DNA from: Bacteroidota bacterium
GTDB lineage: Bacteria > Bacteroidota > Bacteroidia > Bacteroidales > Dysgonomonadaceae
Direction of reading: 5' to 3'
Length of the DNA: 64,000 bases
Assembly: GCA_023388315.1 (NCBI GenBank)
Contig: JAEWGM010000011.1
Span: forward strand, 1 to 64,000
A program made the translations under genes and the position numbers. The notes under the pieces were generated by a model. It worked only from the letters and a program-made list of their open reading frames with translations. It searched no databases and was not told where the DNA came from. Shown one piece after another: positions 24,708 through 33,209 of this stretch (position 1 is its first letter; every line of letters starts with the position of its first letter).

Positions 24708-25724
24708 TTAACGATATTTGTTCCCCTCTGCATCTTGCAGAATGTTTAAATAAGAATTGTAGCGGCTTTCGCTTATGTAGTTGTTCTCCACCGCTTTTAG
24801 CACGGCGCATTCGGGCTCGTTGATATGAAGACAGTTGTGAAACCTGCATTTGCTTGAAAAACGAAATATTTCAGGAAAATAGTGTGATATTTCGCTCACT
24901 TCCATATCGATGGTTCCAAATCCCTTTATGCCCGGCGTATCGATGATGAAACCGCCGTTTTCCAGCTCTATCATTTCCGAAAAAGTGGTGGTGTGGGTTC
25001 CTTTGTTGTGGTAATGCGATATTTCGCCCACTTTTTGGCCGGCGTCTTTTTCAATTTCGTTTATTAAACTTGATTTTCCCACGCCCGAGTGGCCGGCCAA
25101 CAACGTTATTTTGCCGGTTGTTAAGGCTTTCACCTCATCAATTCCTTCTTTCTTCAACACCGATGTTTTAAGGCATTTGTAACCCACCATGGAATAGAGA
25201 TGAATGAGTGCGTTCATATATTCGGTGTCTTCCTCGTCATACAAATCTATTTTATTGAAAACCAGGCAAACAGGAACGCTATAAGCCTCAGCGGTGGCAA
25301 GAAAACGGTCAATAAAAACGGTGGTTGTTTCCGGAAAACGAACGGTAACGCAAAGCAACGCCAAATCAATATTGGCTGCGAGAATGTGTGAATGCTTCGA
25401 AAGGTTGGATGCTTTACGGACGATGTAGTTTTTACGGTCGTCAATATCGGTAATAAATGCCGAGCCATCGGGGTTTACATCCACCTGCACGTTATCGCCC
25501 ACCACCACCGGACTTGTGCTGCGAATGCCTTTGAGGCGCAAGTTGCCCTTGGCCATGCACAAAATATCTTCTCCCAATTGGGTGCGGACAAGATACGCGT
25601 TGCCGGTGTTTCTGATGACAAATCCACTCACCTTTTTCTCAACGTTGCGCGTGGGTTGCAATGCTGCATTTTTCGCTACTTCACGCGCATCGTTTTTGGC
25701 GTTTTCCGCTTTGCCGTTTATCAT
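24708..25724 (-). CDS. rsgA: Ribosome small-subunit-dependent GTPase RsgA
   Basis: A 338-residue circularly permuted GTPase involved in 30S maturation. An OB fold comes first (VVGDNVQVDVNPDG), then G4 FNKID, G1 GHSGVGKSSLIN and G3 DTPGIKGFG, and a zinc knuckle (CRFHNCLHINEPEC). About 35 extra N-terminal residues rich in Ala, Lys and Asn precede the usual start. It follows frr by 7 nt. Confidence 0.93.
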   Translation of the reverse strand: MINGKAENAKNDAREVAKNAALQPTRNVEKKVSGFVIRNTGNAYLVRTQLGEDILCMAKGNLRLKGIRSTSPVVVGDNVQVDVNPDGSAFITDIDDRKNYIVRKASNLSKHSHILAANIDLALLCVTVRFPETTTVFIDRFLATAEAYSVPVCLVFNKIDLYDEEDTEYMNALIHLYSMVGYKCLKTSVLKKEGIDEVKALTTGKITLLAGHSGVGKSSLINEIEKDAGQKVGEISHYHNKGTHTTTFSEMIELENGGFIIDTPGIKGFGTIDMEVSEISHYFPEIFRFSSKCRFHNCLHINEPECAVLKAVENNYISESRYNSYLNILQDAEGNKYR

Positions 25725-25731
25725 TCAATCG

Positions 25732-26289
25732 TTAAATGGTGAGAATTTCTTGTTCTTTTTCGGCGAACATATCGTCCACTTTTTTAATGTATTTATCGTG
25801 GATTTTTTGCAGTTCATTTTCACCGTCTTTGCCCATATCTTCGGCAAGGCCTTCTTTTACGGCTTTTTTTACCTCGTCAATTCCTTCGCGGCGCGAGTTA
25901 CGGATGCTTATTTTGGCGTCTTCGGCTTCTTGTTTGGTTTGTTTCACCAGTTGTTTGCGGCGTTCTTCGGTTAACGGAGGAATACCCAAGCGAATCACTT
26001 CGCCGTTGTTTTCGGGTGTGATGCCCACATCGGAATCCAAAATGGCTTTCTCCACCACTTTTAGCATAGCTTTTTCCCACGGCTGCACCAAAATTGTTTT
26101 GGCATCGGGCGTGGTAACGGTAGCCGCGTTGGTTAAAGGAACGTTGCTCCCGTAATAATCCACGCGAATGGCGTCCAAAATACGCGGATTGGCTCTCCCA
26201 GCGCGGATGCGCGCGAAGGTTTCTTCGAGGAATTCCAATGTCATTTGCATTTTTTCCTCGGCATCTTTTTTAATTAGTTGAATGTCCAT
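25732..26289 (-). CDS. frr: Ribosome recycling factor
   Basis: The 185-residue factor releases ribosomes after termination together with EF-G. It opens MDIQLIKKDAEEKMQMTLEF and has RAGRANPRILDAIRVDYYGS and PPLTEERRKQLVKQTKQEAE, all typical. The start at 26289 is preferred over one ten codons upstream. It heads the frr-rsgA-cls cluster. Confidence 0.95.
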   Translation of the reverse strand: MDIQLIKKDAEEKMQMTLEFLEETFARIRAGRANPRILDAIRVDYYGSNVPLTNAATVTTPDAKTILVQPWEKAMLKVVEKAILDSDVGITPENNGEVIRLGIPPLTEERRKQLVKQTKQEAEDAKISIRNSRREGIDEVKKAVKEGLAEDMGKDGENELQKIHDKYIKKVDDMFAEKEQEILTI

Positions 26290-26340
26290 TTGTTTATATT
26301 TTAAGTTGTTTGTGAGCAAAAATAGTGAAAAGTATCTTTG

Positions 26341-26646
26341 TTATTCGATTACAAGGTTAATTTTTTTACCCAATCCAAATTCAAAAATCCGATACAACGT
26401 GGAAATTTGAATATCGCATTTCCCGTTTTCAAGTCTCGAGATATAGCTTTTCTTGGTGCCGACTTTGTCTGCCAACTGTTCTTGGGTCATATTGGCTTCT
26501 TTACGGGCTTCTTTGAGCATTTCGCTAATGATAAAGTATTGGGCGTTTTCTTCAAATTCATCTCTGGCGGAAGTGCCAACTTTGCCGTATTTTGCATCCA
26601 GCAATTCATCGAAGCTTCGGGCATTTTTTATTTTGTCTTTGTTCAT
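26341..26646 (-). CDS. XRE-family HTH regulator, orphan HigA-like antitoxin
   Basis: A 101-residue protein. The Cro/C1 HTH at about 48-100 reads MTQEQLADKVGTKKSYISRL then ENGKCDIQISTLYRIFEFGL. The N-terminal part DARSFDELLDAKYGKVGT-like is typical of antitoxins paired with RelE/HigB toxins. No toxin gene is found: only 94 nt separate it from pyrH upstream and frr starts downstream. It may be an orphan left after toxin loss or a stand-alone regulator. Confidence 0.78.
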   Translation of the reverse strand: MNKDKIKNARSFDELLDAKYGKVGTSARDEFEENAQYFIISEMLKEARKEANMTQEQLADKVGTKKSYISRLENGKCDIQISTLYRIFEFGLGKKINLVIE

Positions 26647-26740
26647 TTCTTCTTTCGTTTAAAATATTCGTTCTTGAACCTTCTTCGCCGAACAAAGTTA
26701 ACTCAAAAGTTATCAAAAAGCAATTCTTTTTGAATGAATA

Positions 26741-27448
26741 TTAAACGTACACCAACGTTCCAATATTTTCCCCGCTAAGTACTCTTTTGAGGTTTCCAAC
26801 CGTATCCATATCGAAAACCACAATGGGAAGGTTGTTTTGCTTGCACATGGTGGTGGCTGTTAAATCCATCACTTTGAGGCCACGTTCGTACACTTCGTCG
26901 AACGAGATTTTATCGAATTTGGTTGCAGTGGGGTCTTTTTCGGGGTCGGCAGTGTAAACGCCATCCACGCGCGTGCCTTTGAACATGGCATCGGCTTCAA
27001 TTTCGATGCCTCTCAACGCGGAAGCAGTATCGGTGGTAAAAATGGGGTTGCCGGTTCCGCCGGCAAGGATGGCGATTTCGCCGTTTTGCATGGCTTTAAT
27101 GGCTTTCCATTTCGAGAACAATTCGCCCACCGGCTCCATACGAATGGAAGTGAACAACCTGTTTTTCTGCCCAATAGCCGACAGCGCGGAACTCAACGCA
27201 AGGCTATTGATTACGGTGGCCAGCATTCCCATTTGGTCGCCTTTGATGCGGTCGAAACCTTTGGCGGCGCCGCTTAACCCGCGAAAAATATTTCCGCCGC
27301 CAATCACAATGCCGATTTGAACACCCGTTTGAGCGGCTTCTTTTATTTGTTCGGCATACTCGCCAAGGCGAATTTCATCAATTCCGTAACCTTTTTGCCC
27401 CATTAGCGATTCACCGCTGAGTTTGAGTAGAATTCTGTTGTATTTCAT
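26741..27448 (-). CDS. pyrH: Uridylate kinase
   Basis: A 235-residue amino-acid-kinase-fold enzyme that phosphorylates UMP. It opens MKYNRILLKLSGESLMGQKG and has GIVIGGGNIFRG, GTGNPIFTTDTASALRGIEI and KGTRVDGVYTADP. Linkage of pyrH with frr is a widespread arrangement; here the XRE gene is inserted between them. Confidence 0.95.
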   Translation of the reverse strand: MKYNRILLKLSGESLMGQKGYGIDEIRLGEYAEQIKEAAQTGVQIGIVIGGGNIFRGLSGAAKGFDRIKGDQMGMLATVINSLALSSALSAIGQKNRLFTSIRMEPVGELFSKWKAIKAMQNGEIAILAGGTGNPIFTTDTASALRGIEIEADAMFKGTRVDGVYTADPEKDPTATKFDKISFDEVYERGLKVMDLTATTMCKQNNLPIVVFDMDTVGNLKRVLSGENIGTLVYV

Positions 27449-27597
27449 ATTTTTTTTAAGATTGTTAGACTATAGAGTGTTAGATTTTAGACTTTTTTGT
27501 TGAATTGTTCAACGCTGCGTCTGGTGAGTAAACTTTGGGTCAATGGGGGATAAAAAGCATTTCCGTCCAATGAGTTTTCTGATTCTTCCCATCTATG

Positions 27598-28353
27598 TCA
27601 TTCGTTTATAAATTGTACTTCCTTAAACGCGTATTTCCGTTCGTGGTTGTCATCCAACGTTTTCAAAATCAAGTGTCCGGCAGGCAGCACATTGTCTATT
27701 TTTGCTTGGAATTTGCCGTTTGCGTCTTCATACCAATAATAGCCGTTCACACGATATAAATCTTGCATATATTCATCTTCAATGGCTTTGGTTTGGCCTT
27801 GTTGCATTTCCCGATACAACAGAAAAAACTCGCGCAGGAATATATCCAAAATATATTGTTTGTCGTGCTCCGACGCGGTTATCTGACGCAGCGAAACCGG
27901 ATTGGGCAAGTCAATGGGAAACATCTCCTGATTGACATTGATGCCGATCCCGATAACGGAATTATCAATGGTGTTGCCTTGCAAATCATTTTCAATGAGA
28001 ATTCCGCCAATTTTTTTGTCGTTCCAATAAATATCGTTGGGCCATTTAATGCGGATATCATCCACAAACTGATCCAGCGTGTTTTTAATGGCCAGCGATG
28101 CAATGCGCGAAATAATAAACTGCTCATTCGCCCTTACCGTTTTGGGGTAAATAACCAAGCTAAACAGCAAGTTATCGCCCTTAGATGAGAACCACGAATT
28201 ACCCATTTGCCCGCGGCCGCCGGTTTGAAAATCGGCAATCACCAGCGACCCTTCTTCGGGCCGCTCTTCGCGCACCAGCTTTTTCATATACGCGTTGGTG
28301 GATTCGGTTTCGTCCACCTTCACAATCATTCTATCTTCACTTAATTGATTCAT
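27598..28353 (-). CDS. birA: Biotin--[acetyl-CoA-carboxylase] ligase
   Basis: A 251-residue ligase that attaches biotin to carboxylase carrier domains. The biotin-binding loop is GGRGQMGNSWFS and KIGGILIEND and GIGINVNQE follow. It lacks the N-terminal DNA-binding domain of the E. coli repressor-ligase, so it should be catalytic only. A start at 28353 overlaps the upstream gene by 17 nt; MIVKVDETEST at 28329 is an alternative without overlap. Confidence 0.92.
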   Translation of the reverse strand: MNQLSEDRMIVKVDETESTNAYMKKLVREERPEEGSLVIADFQTGGRGQMGNSWFSSKGDNLLFSLVIYPKTVRANEQFIISRIASLAIKNTLDQFVDDIRIKWPNDIYWNDKKIGGILIENDLQGNTIDNSVIGIGINVNQEMFPIDLPNPVSLRQITASEHDKQYILDIFLREFFLLYREMQQGQTKAIEDEYMQDLYRVNGYYWYEDANGKFQAKIDNVLPAGHLILKTLDDNHERKYAFKEVQFINE

Positions 28354-28699
28354 AATATGCTTGTTGTTTTTTCTTAGGCAACTTTTTTATTACTTCGTCC
28401 ACGGAATGGCGAATCCAACTTTTCACTTCTTCATCAGCCATTTCTCCGGATACATAAATGGTGTTCCAGTACGTTTTGTTCATATGAAAAGCAGGTTCCA
28501 CGCACGCATATTGTTCGCGCAAGGCCTCGGCTTTTTCGGGGTCGCATTTGAGCGAGACGCACAACCGTTCCGCATCGGTAGGAATGAGGGCGAACATCTT
28601 TCCCATTACTTTTAGCACAATGGTCACTTCGTCAAACGGCGTGGAAGCTTCGGCGCCGGGGATGCTCATGCAGAAATGGTATAAATCCTCGATGTTCAT
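28337..28699 (-). CDS. MmcQ/YjbR family protein
   Basis: A 120-residue protein, MNIEDLYHFCMSIPGAEAST, with PFDEVTIVLKVMGKMFAL, LCVSLKCDPEKAEALREQY and KTYWNTIYVSGE. This is the YjbR/CyaY-like fold family with DNA-binding-like topology and unknown cell role. It lies 9 nt after yraN and upstream of birA. Confidence 0.85.
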   Translation of the reverse strand: MNIEDLYHFCMSIPGAEASTPFDEVTIVLKVMGKMFALIPTDAERLCVSLKCDPEKAEALREQYACVEPAFHMNKTYWNTIYVSGEMADEEVKSWIRHSVDEVIKKLPKKKQQAYYESIK

Positions 28700-28708
28700 C
28701 TCACCTAT

Positions 28709-29074
28709 TCAACTCAAAAACGGCATAAAAGCGTCGTCAATATGCTCCAATTCAAAGGTTCTGCCGTTCCAAATGGCGGAAACAAAATCGAACCGGGCGG
28801 GCTTATCAATATCTTTTTCAATCAGATAATAGTCTGCAGCCTCCACCATTCTGCGCATGCGCGATTTACCGATAAAATCTTCGGGATTCCCCCATTGCGC
28901 CGAAGTGCGCGTTTTAACTTCCACAAAAACAATGTATTCATCGTTTTCGGCAATCAAGTCAATTTCGTAACCATGAAACGTCCAGTTGCGCTCCACAATT
29001 CGGTAATTTTTAGAAAGCAGCAATTTTTCGGCCTCGGCTTCTCCCTTTTTGCCTAATTCGTTATGGTTTGCCAT
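28709..29074 (-). CDS. YraN family protein (UPF0102)
   Basis: A 121-residue nuclease-like fold protein. NELGKKGEAEAEKLLLSKNY, the acidic-lysine core IDLIAENDEYIVFVEVKTRT and IGKSRMRRMVEAADYYL match the family, which has the restriction-endonuclease-like E...D...ExK arrangement. Its function is not established. It is divergent from the small gene at 29183. Confidence 0.87.
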   Translation of the reverse strand: MANHNELGKKGEAEAEKLLLSKNYRIVERNWTFHGYEIDLIAENDEYIVFVEVKTRTSAQWGNPEDFIGKSRMRRMVEAADYYLIEKDIDKPARFDFVSAIWNGRTFELEHIDDAFMPFLS

Positions 29075-29182
29075 CTCTTATACGGTAAAGTACGTAAAAA
29101 TACAAAATTAAGGCATTAATCCTTCTTTTTGGCGAAAATATTTTGTTTTTTTGTACTTGATATTAAGCATTGGTTGTTGAGG

Positions 29183-29401
29183 ATGAAAAAATATAACTTG
29201 CCGCAACGCAGGAAACCCCGAACGAAGAAAGCTGAATTTCAGCTGAGCGACGAAGAATATGAATTGATACATTATTACCTTAGGAAATATAAAATAACAA
29301 ACCGCTCCCGATGGTTCAGAGAAACCATCATCGCTCACGTTCTGAAAAATATGGAACAGGATTACCCTACTCTGTTTGAAGAAAATGAAATGAGGCGGTG
29401 A
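29183..29401 (+). CDS. Small basic protein, ribbon-helix-helix-like
   Basis: A 72-residue protein, MKKYNLPQRRKPRTKKAEFQ, followed by LSDEEYELIHYYLRKYKITN and RSRWFRETIIAHVLKNM. The basic N terminus, a beta-like strand and two helices resemble a ribbon-helix-helix DNA-binding fold, but no family is certain. I chose the ATG at 29183 over an upstream one that adds hydrophobic residues. It precedes tadA by 45 nt. Confidence 0.6.
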   Translation: MKKYNLPQRRKPRTKKAEFQLSDEEYELIHYYLRKYKITNRSRWFRETIIAHVLKNMEQDYPTLFEENEMRR

Positions 29402-29446
29402 TGCTGGATGTCGGAAGTCGGAAGTTATAACTCGAAATTGAAACTC

Positions 29447-29881
29447 ATGTTGGATGACACCTATTTTATGCGACAAGCATTGGCCGAAGCCCAAAAAGCC
29501 TTCGAGAAAGACGAAGTGCCCATTGGGGCGGTGGTCGTAGTTAACAACAGAATCATCGCGCGCGCGCACAACCTCACCGAAACCCTCAACGATGTTACCG
29601 CCCACGCCGAAATGCAGGCAATAACAGCCGCCGCCGGCGTTTTAGGTGGGAAATATCTTACCGATTGTACCCTTTACGTTACCGTGGAACCTTGTCCCAT
29701 GTGCGCCGGCGCGCTCCGTTGGGCACAAATATCGCGCATTGTATATGGCGCGCCCGATGAAAAACGCGGACACTCCCGCTTTTCACCCACCTTGCTTCAC
29801 CCAAAAACTACGTTACAATGGGGAGTTCTTGCCTATGAATGTGCGGAAATAATGGTTTCTTTTTTTGAGGGCAAGAGATAA
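29447..29881 (+). CDS. tadA: tRNA-specific adenosine deaminase / nucleoside deaminase
   Basis: A 144-residue zinc deaminase. The active-site motifs are TAHAEMQAI and VEPCPMCAGALRWAQ. Family members convert A34 of tRNA-Arg to inosine; some related enzymes act on guanine. The start at 29447 (MLDDTYFMRQALAEA) fits the family; a start at 29408 would add 13 residues. Confidence 0.87.
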   Translation: MLDDTYFMRQALAEAQKAFEKDEVPIGAVVVVNNRIIARAHNLTETLNDVTAHAEMQAITAAAGVLGGKYLTDCTLYVTVEPCPMCAGALRWAQISRIVYGAPDEKRGHSRFSPTLLHPKTTLQWGVLAYECAEIMVSFFEGKR

Positions 29882-29972
29882 AAAGTGTTCAGTCTTCAGT
29901 TTTAGAAATACCAACTCAATCATCCATACCGCCAAGTTAAACATTTGATAGTTTAAATTTTACACTTAAAAT

Positions 29973-29986
29973 TGCAATCGTTTGCA
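29973..29986 (+). promoter_or_regulatory. LacI-type operator upstream of susC
   Basis: TGCAATCGTTTGCA is a 14-bp near-palindrome with 5-bp half-sites TGCAA/TTGCA and a CG at the centre, the usual LacI-family pattern. The same sequence with one change occurs at 47917-47930 before the MFS transporter gene. It ends 54 nt upstream of the -7 box. Confidence 0.75.
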
Positions 29987-30040
29987 TAGTCTTAACGTGT
30001 TAAATTGTTCCCTTTTTCCGTGCCACAACTTTAAAGAAAC

Positions 30041-30048
30041 TAAATTTG
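30041..30048 (+). promoter_or_regulatory. Promoter -7 box of the susC operon
   Basis: TAAATTTG fits TAnnTTTG. No convincing -33 TTG element is present about 19 nt upstream, as expected for an activator-dependent promoter. The leader before susC is about 120 nt. Confidence 0.65.
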
Positions 30049-30176
30049 CAACAATGGTGAATGTACTATAACTAAATGAAAACCTCTTTAACCTTTCATT
30101 TATTTATAAAGCCCTATTCGGAAACGAACAATAGAGAATAAATTAATAATCAGTTAATCTTATAACGTTAACAAAC

Positions 30177-33100
30177 ATGTATTTAAATTTCAAAAAAAGT
30201 ACGAAAGCGTTCTTGATAACAGTTTTATCGAGTATGCTATTAATTTTATCGGCGAGCGCGCAAACAGGCGCCACGATAAATGTGCGAGGAACGGTGGAAG
30301 ATGCTGCCGGCGAACCAATTATCGGCGCCAGCATTCTTTTGCAAGGGACAACCTCGGGTGTAGTAACGGATTTTGACGGGAACTTTTCCCTCCAAGCACC
30401 GGGCACCGGCACCCTCGTAATTTCTTATGTGGGATATGTAACCCAAACCATTGACATTCAAAACAGAACCAATATCAATGTAGTCTTGCAAGAAGACACC
30501 GAATTATTGGACGAATTGGTGGTGATTGGGTATGGAACCGTGAGAAAAGACGATGCAACAGGCTCGGTTGTAGCAGTGGATGCCACCTCACTCAACAGGG
30601 GATTGGCTACCTCGCCTTCCGATTTATTGGCGGGAAAAGTAGCCGGATTGAGCATCGTTTCTTCAGGAGGTGCGCCGGGCTCTGCGGCCAATATCAGAAT
30701 CCGCGGCGGCTCATCCATGTCGGCCAGTAACGATCCGCTTATTGTAATCGATGGCGTTCCTGTGGATAACGCAACAGGCGTTTCAGGGATGGCTAACCCT
30801 CTGAGCACCATCAACTCAAACGACATTGAAACTTTCACCGTGTTAAAAGACGCTTCGGCAACCGCCATTTACGGTTCGCGCGCGTCAAACGGGGTAATTA
30901 TCATCACCACCAAAAAAGGGCATAGCGGGAAAGTTAGGCTCTCTTACAACGGAAACGTTTCAGTAAGCGCCAAAACAGGCACCATTGATGTGATGGACGC
31001 GTCCACTTTCCGCAATTATGTGATTGACTCTTTTGGTGAAGGAAGCGAACAAGCAAACGCGTTGGGCAACACGGCAACCGATTGGCAAGATCAAATTTTC
31101 AGAACCGCCGTGAGCACCGACCACAACCTTAGCGTTTCGGGATCGGTGGAAGATATGTTGCCTTATCGTGTTTCTGTGGGCTACACCAATGAAAACGGTA
31201 TCCTTAAAACCTCCAAGTTGGAAAGATACACGGGAAGCATTAACCTTTCTCCAAGTTTTCTTGATGGCCAACTTAGGGTGCAACTTAATGCGAAAGGGAT
31301 GTACAACACCAACCGTTTTGCCGATCAGGGAGCCATTAATTCGGCAACACAATATGACCCAACGATGCCAATTTTCGATACAACCAACTCTCCTTACGGC
31401 AACGGATACCATATGTCTTTGAAACCCGATGGAACCCCCATCGATATTGCTTTGGCAAACCCGGTGGCTATTTTAGATCAAAAGCATGATAAATCCAAAG
31501 TATTGCGCAGCATCGGAAACCTTCAAATGGACTACAGTATGCCGTTTTTAGAAGGGCTTCGGGCGAACCTGAATTTGGGTTACGATATATCTAAAAGTAA
31601 TGGCGAGGTGATTGTTGAAGACAATTCTCCCATGAGTTGGACATGGGGTTCGTATAAATCGGGATGGGGTGAAAACACCACCTACAGCCAACTTAAACGA
31701 AATACCCTTCTCGATTTTTACCTGAACTACATCAAAGAATGGAATGCCCATCGCTTTGATATTATGGGAGGATATTCTTGGCAACGATTCTACAACGAAA
31801 CAGACAACACCTATCCTTATTCTGCTGCCAAAGCGGCTGAAACCGGAAACGAGTTTTACAGAGAAAGCAACGACTACTCCACAGAAAGTTACATCATTTC
31901 TTTCTTCGGACGGTTGAACTATTCGCTGCTCGACCGCTATTTGTTAACACTCACGGTTCGTAACGACGGATCATCGCGTTTCAGCCCCGACAATAAATGG
32001 GGATTATTCCCATCGGCGGCTTTCGCGTGGAAAATCATTAACGAACCGTTTATGATGGACGCCACCAACACCATGTCCGATCTAAAACTTCGGTTAGGCT
32101 ATGGAGTAACGGGACAACAAAACCTCGGAAGCGGCGATTATCCTTGGATGGGAAGATATAGCTACAGCCAAGCGGGCGCCAACTATTTCTTTGGCGATAC
32201 TAAAGTTCCGTTAATTCGTCCGTTGGCTTACGACGAAAACTTAAAATGGGAAGAAACAGCCACTTACAACGTTGGTTTGGACTTTGGTTTCCTGAACAAC
32301 CGCATTACGGGTGCTTTCGACGCGTATTACCGCAAAACAACCGACTTGTTAAACACCGTGGGAATTGCGGCCGGAACCAACTTCAGCAACCAACTGCTCA
32401 CCAATGTGGGAGAATTGGAAAACAAAGGGGTGGAATTTACCATCACCGGACGCCCGATAGTGAGCAAGGATTGGAATTGGAATGTAAGCTACAACATCTC
32501 ATACAATAAAAACAGGATTACCAAATTAACCATTAACGACGACCCAAGCTACGTGGGTGTTCGTTTTGGCGGAATTGACGGAGGAACGGGAAACAACATT
32601 GCCATTCACAGGGTGAATTACCCCGCCGGTTCGTTTTATGTATATGAACAAGTATATGATGACGCGGGCAAACCCATCGAAGGCGTATTTGTTGATCAAA
32701 ATGCCGATGGCGCCATCAACGAAAATGACCTCATTCCGTACAAAAACCCCGCAGCCGATGTGTTTATGGGACTCTCTTCTCAGTTGTCTTATCGGAATTG
32801 GGATTTCAACTTCTCTCTACGAGCGAACTTAGGGAATTATGCTTACAACAACATCCAATCTAACCGCGAGTCCAAGTCAACCACTTACGACCCATCGGGT
32901 TGGTTAAAGAATAGGGTAAACAGCGCGACTTACACCAATTTTGAAGATGTGCATTATCAATCAAGCTACTACATTCAAAACGCGTCATTCCTGAAAATGG
33001 ACAATATTTCAATCGGATACAATTTCGACCAATTGCTTAACACGCAGCAATCGGGAAGAATTCACTTTACCGTGCAAAATCCGTTTGTAATCACCAAGTA

Positions 33101-33197
33101 TACAGGCCTCGACCCTGAATTCACGAATGACGGTATCGATAATAATATTTATCCGCACCCTCGCGTGTTCATTCTTGGTTTTAGTCTTAACTTTTAA
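30177..33197 (+). CDS. SusC/RagA-family TonB-linked outer membrane transporter
   Basis: A 1006-residue outer membrane importer. A signal peptide ends near SASAQ. A CarboxypepD_reg-like domain follows (GEPIIGASILLQGTTSGVVT), then the SusC signature and plug (LDELVVIGYGTVRKDDATGS, IRIRGGSSMSASNDPLIVID) and a 22-strand barrel ending in FILGFSLNF. It pairs with the SusD gene 12 nt downstream. Together they import oligosaccharides; starch-type substrates are likely given the GH13 genes nearby, although a GH53 gene also follows. An operator and promoter lie at 29973-30048. Confidence 0.95.
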   Translation: MYLNFKKSTKAFLITVLSSMLLILSASAQTGATINVRGTVEDAAGEPIIGASILLQGTTSGVVTDFDGNFSLQAPGTGTLVISYVGYVTQTIDIQNRTNINVVLQEDTELLDELVVIGYGTVRKDDATGSVVAVDATSLNRGLATSPSDLLAGKVAGLSIVSSGGAPGSAANIRIRGGSSMSASNDPLIVIDGVPVDNATGVSGMANPLSTINSNDIETFTVLKDASATAIYGSRASNGVIIITTKKGHSGKVRLSYNGNVSVSAKTGTIDVMDASTFRNYVIDSFGEGSEQANALGNTATDWQDQIFRTAVSTDHNLSVSGSVEDMLPYRVSVGYTNENGILKTSKLERYTGSINLSPSFLDGQLRVQLNAKGMYNTNRFADQGAINSATQYDPTMPIFDTTNSPYGNGYHMSLKPDGTPIDIALANPVAILDQKHDKSKVLRSIGNLQMDYSMPFLEGLRANLNLGYDISKSNGEVIVEDNSPMSWTWGSYKSGWGENTTYSQLKRNTLLDFYLNYIKEWNAHRFDIMGGYSWQRFYNETDNTYPYSAAKAAETGNEFYRESNDYSTESYIISFFGRLNYSLLDRYLLTLTVRNDGSSRFSPDNKWGLFPSAAFAWKIINEPFMMDATNTMSDLKLRLGYGVTGQQNLGSGDYPWMGRYSYSQAGANYFFGDTKVPLIRPLAYDENLKWEETATYNVGLDFGFLNNRITGAFDAYYRKTTDLLNTVGIAAGTNFSNQLLTNVGELENKGVEFTITGRPIVSKDWNWNVSYNISYNKNRITKLTINDDPSYVGVRFGGIDGGTGNNIAIHRVNYPAGSFYVYEQVYDDAGKPIEGVFVDQNADGAINENDLIPYKNPAADVFMGLSSQLSYRNWDFNFSLRANLGNYAYNNIQSNRESKSTTYDPSGWLKNRVNSATYTNFEDVHYQSSYYIQNASFLKMDNISIGYNFDQLLNTQQSGRIHFTVQNPFVITKYTGLDPEFTNDGIDNNIYPHPRVFILGFSLNF

Positions 33198-33209
33198 TTC
33201 TCGTAAAAT

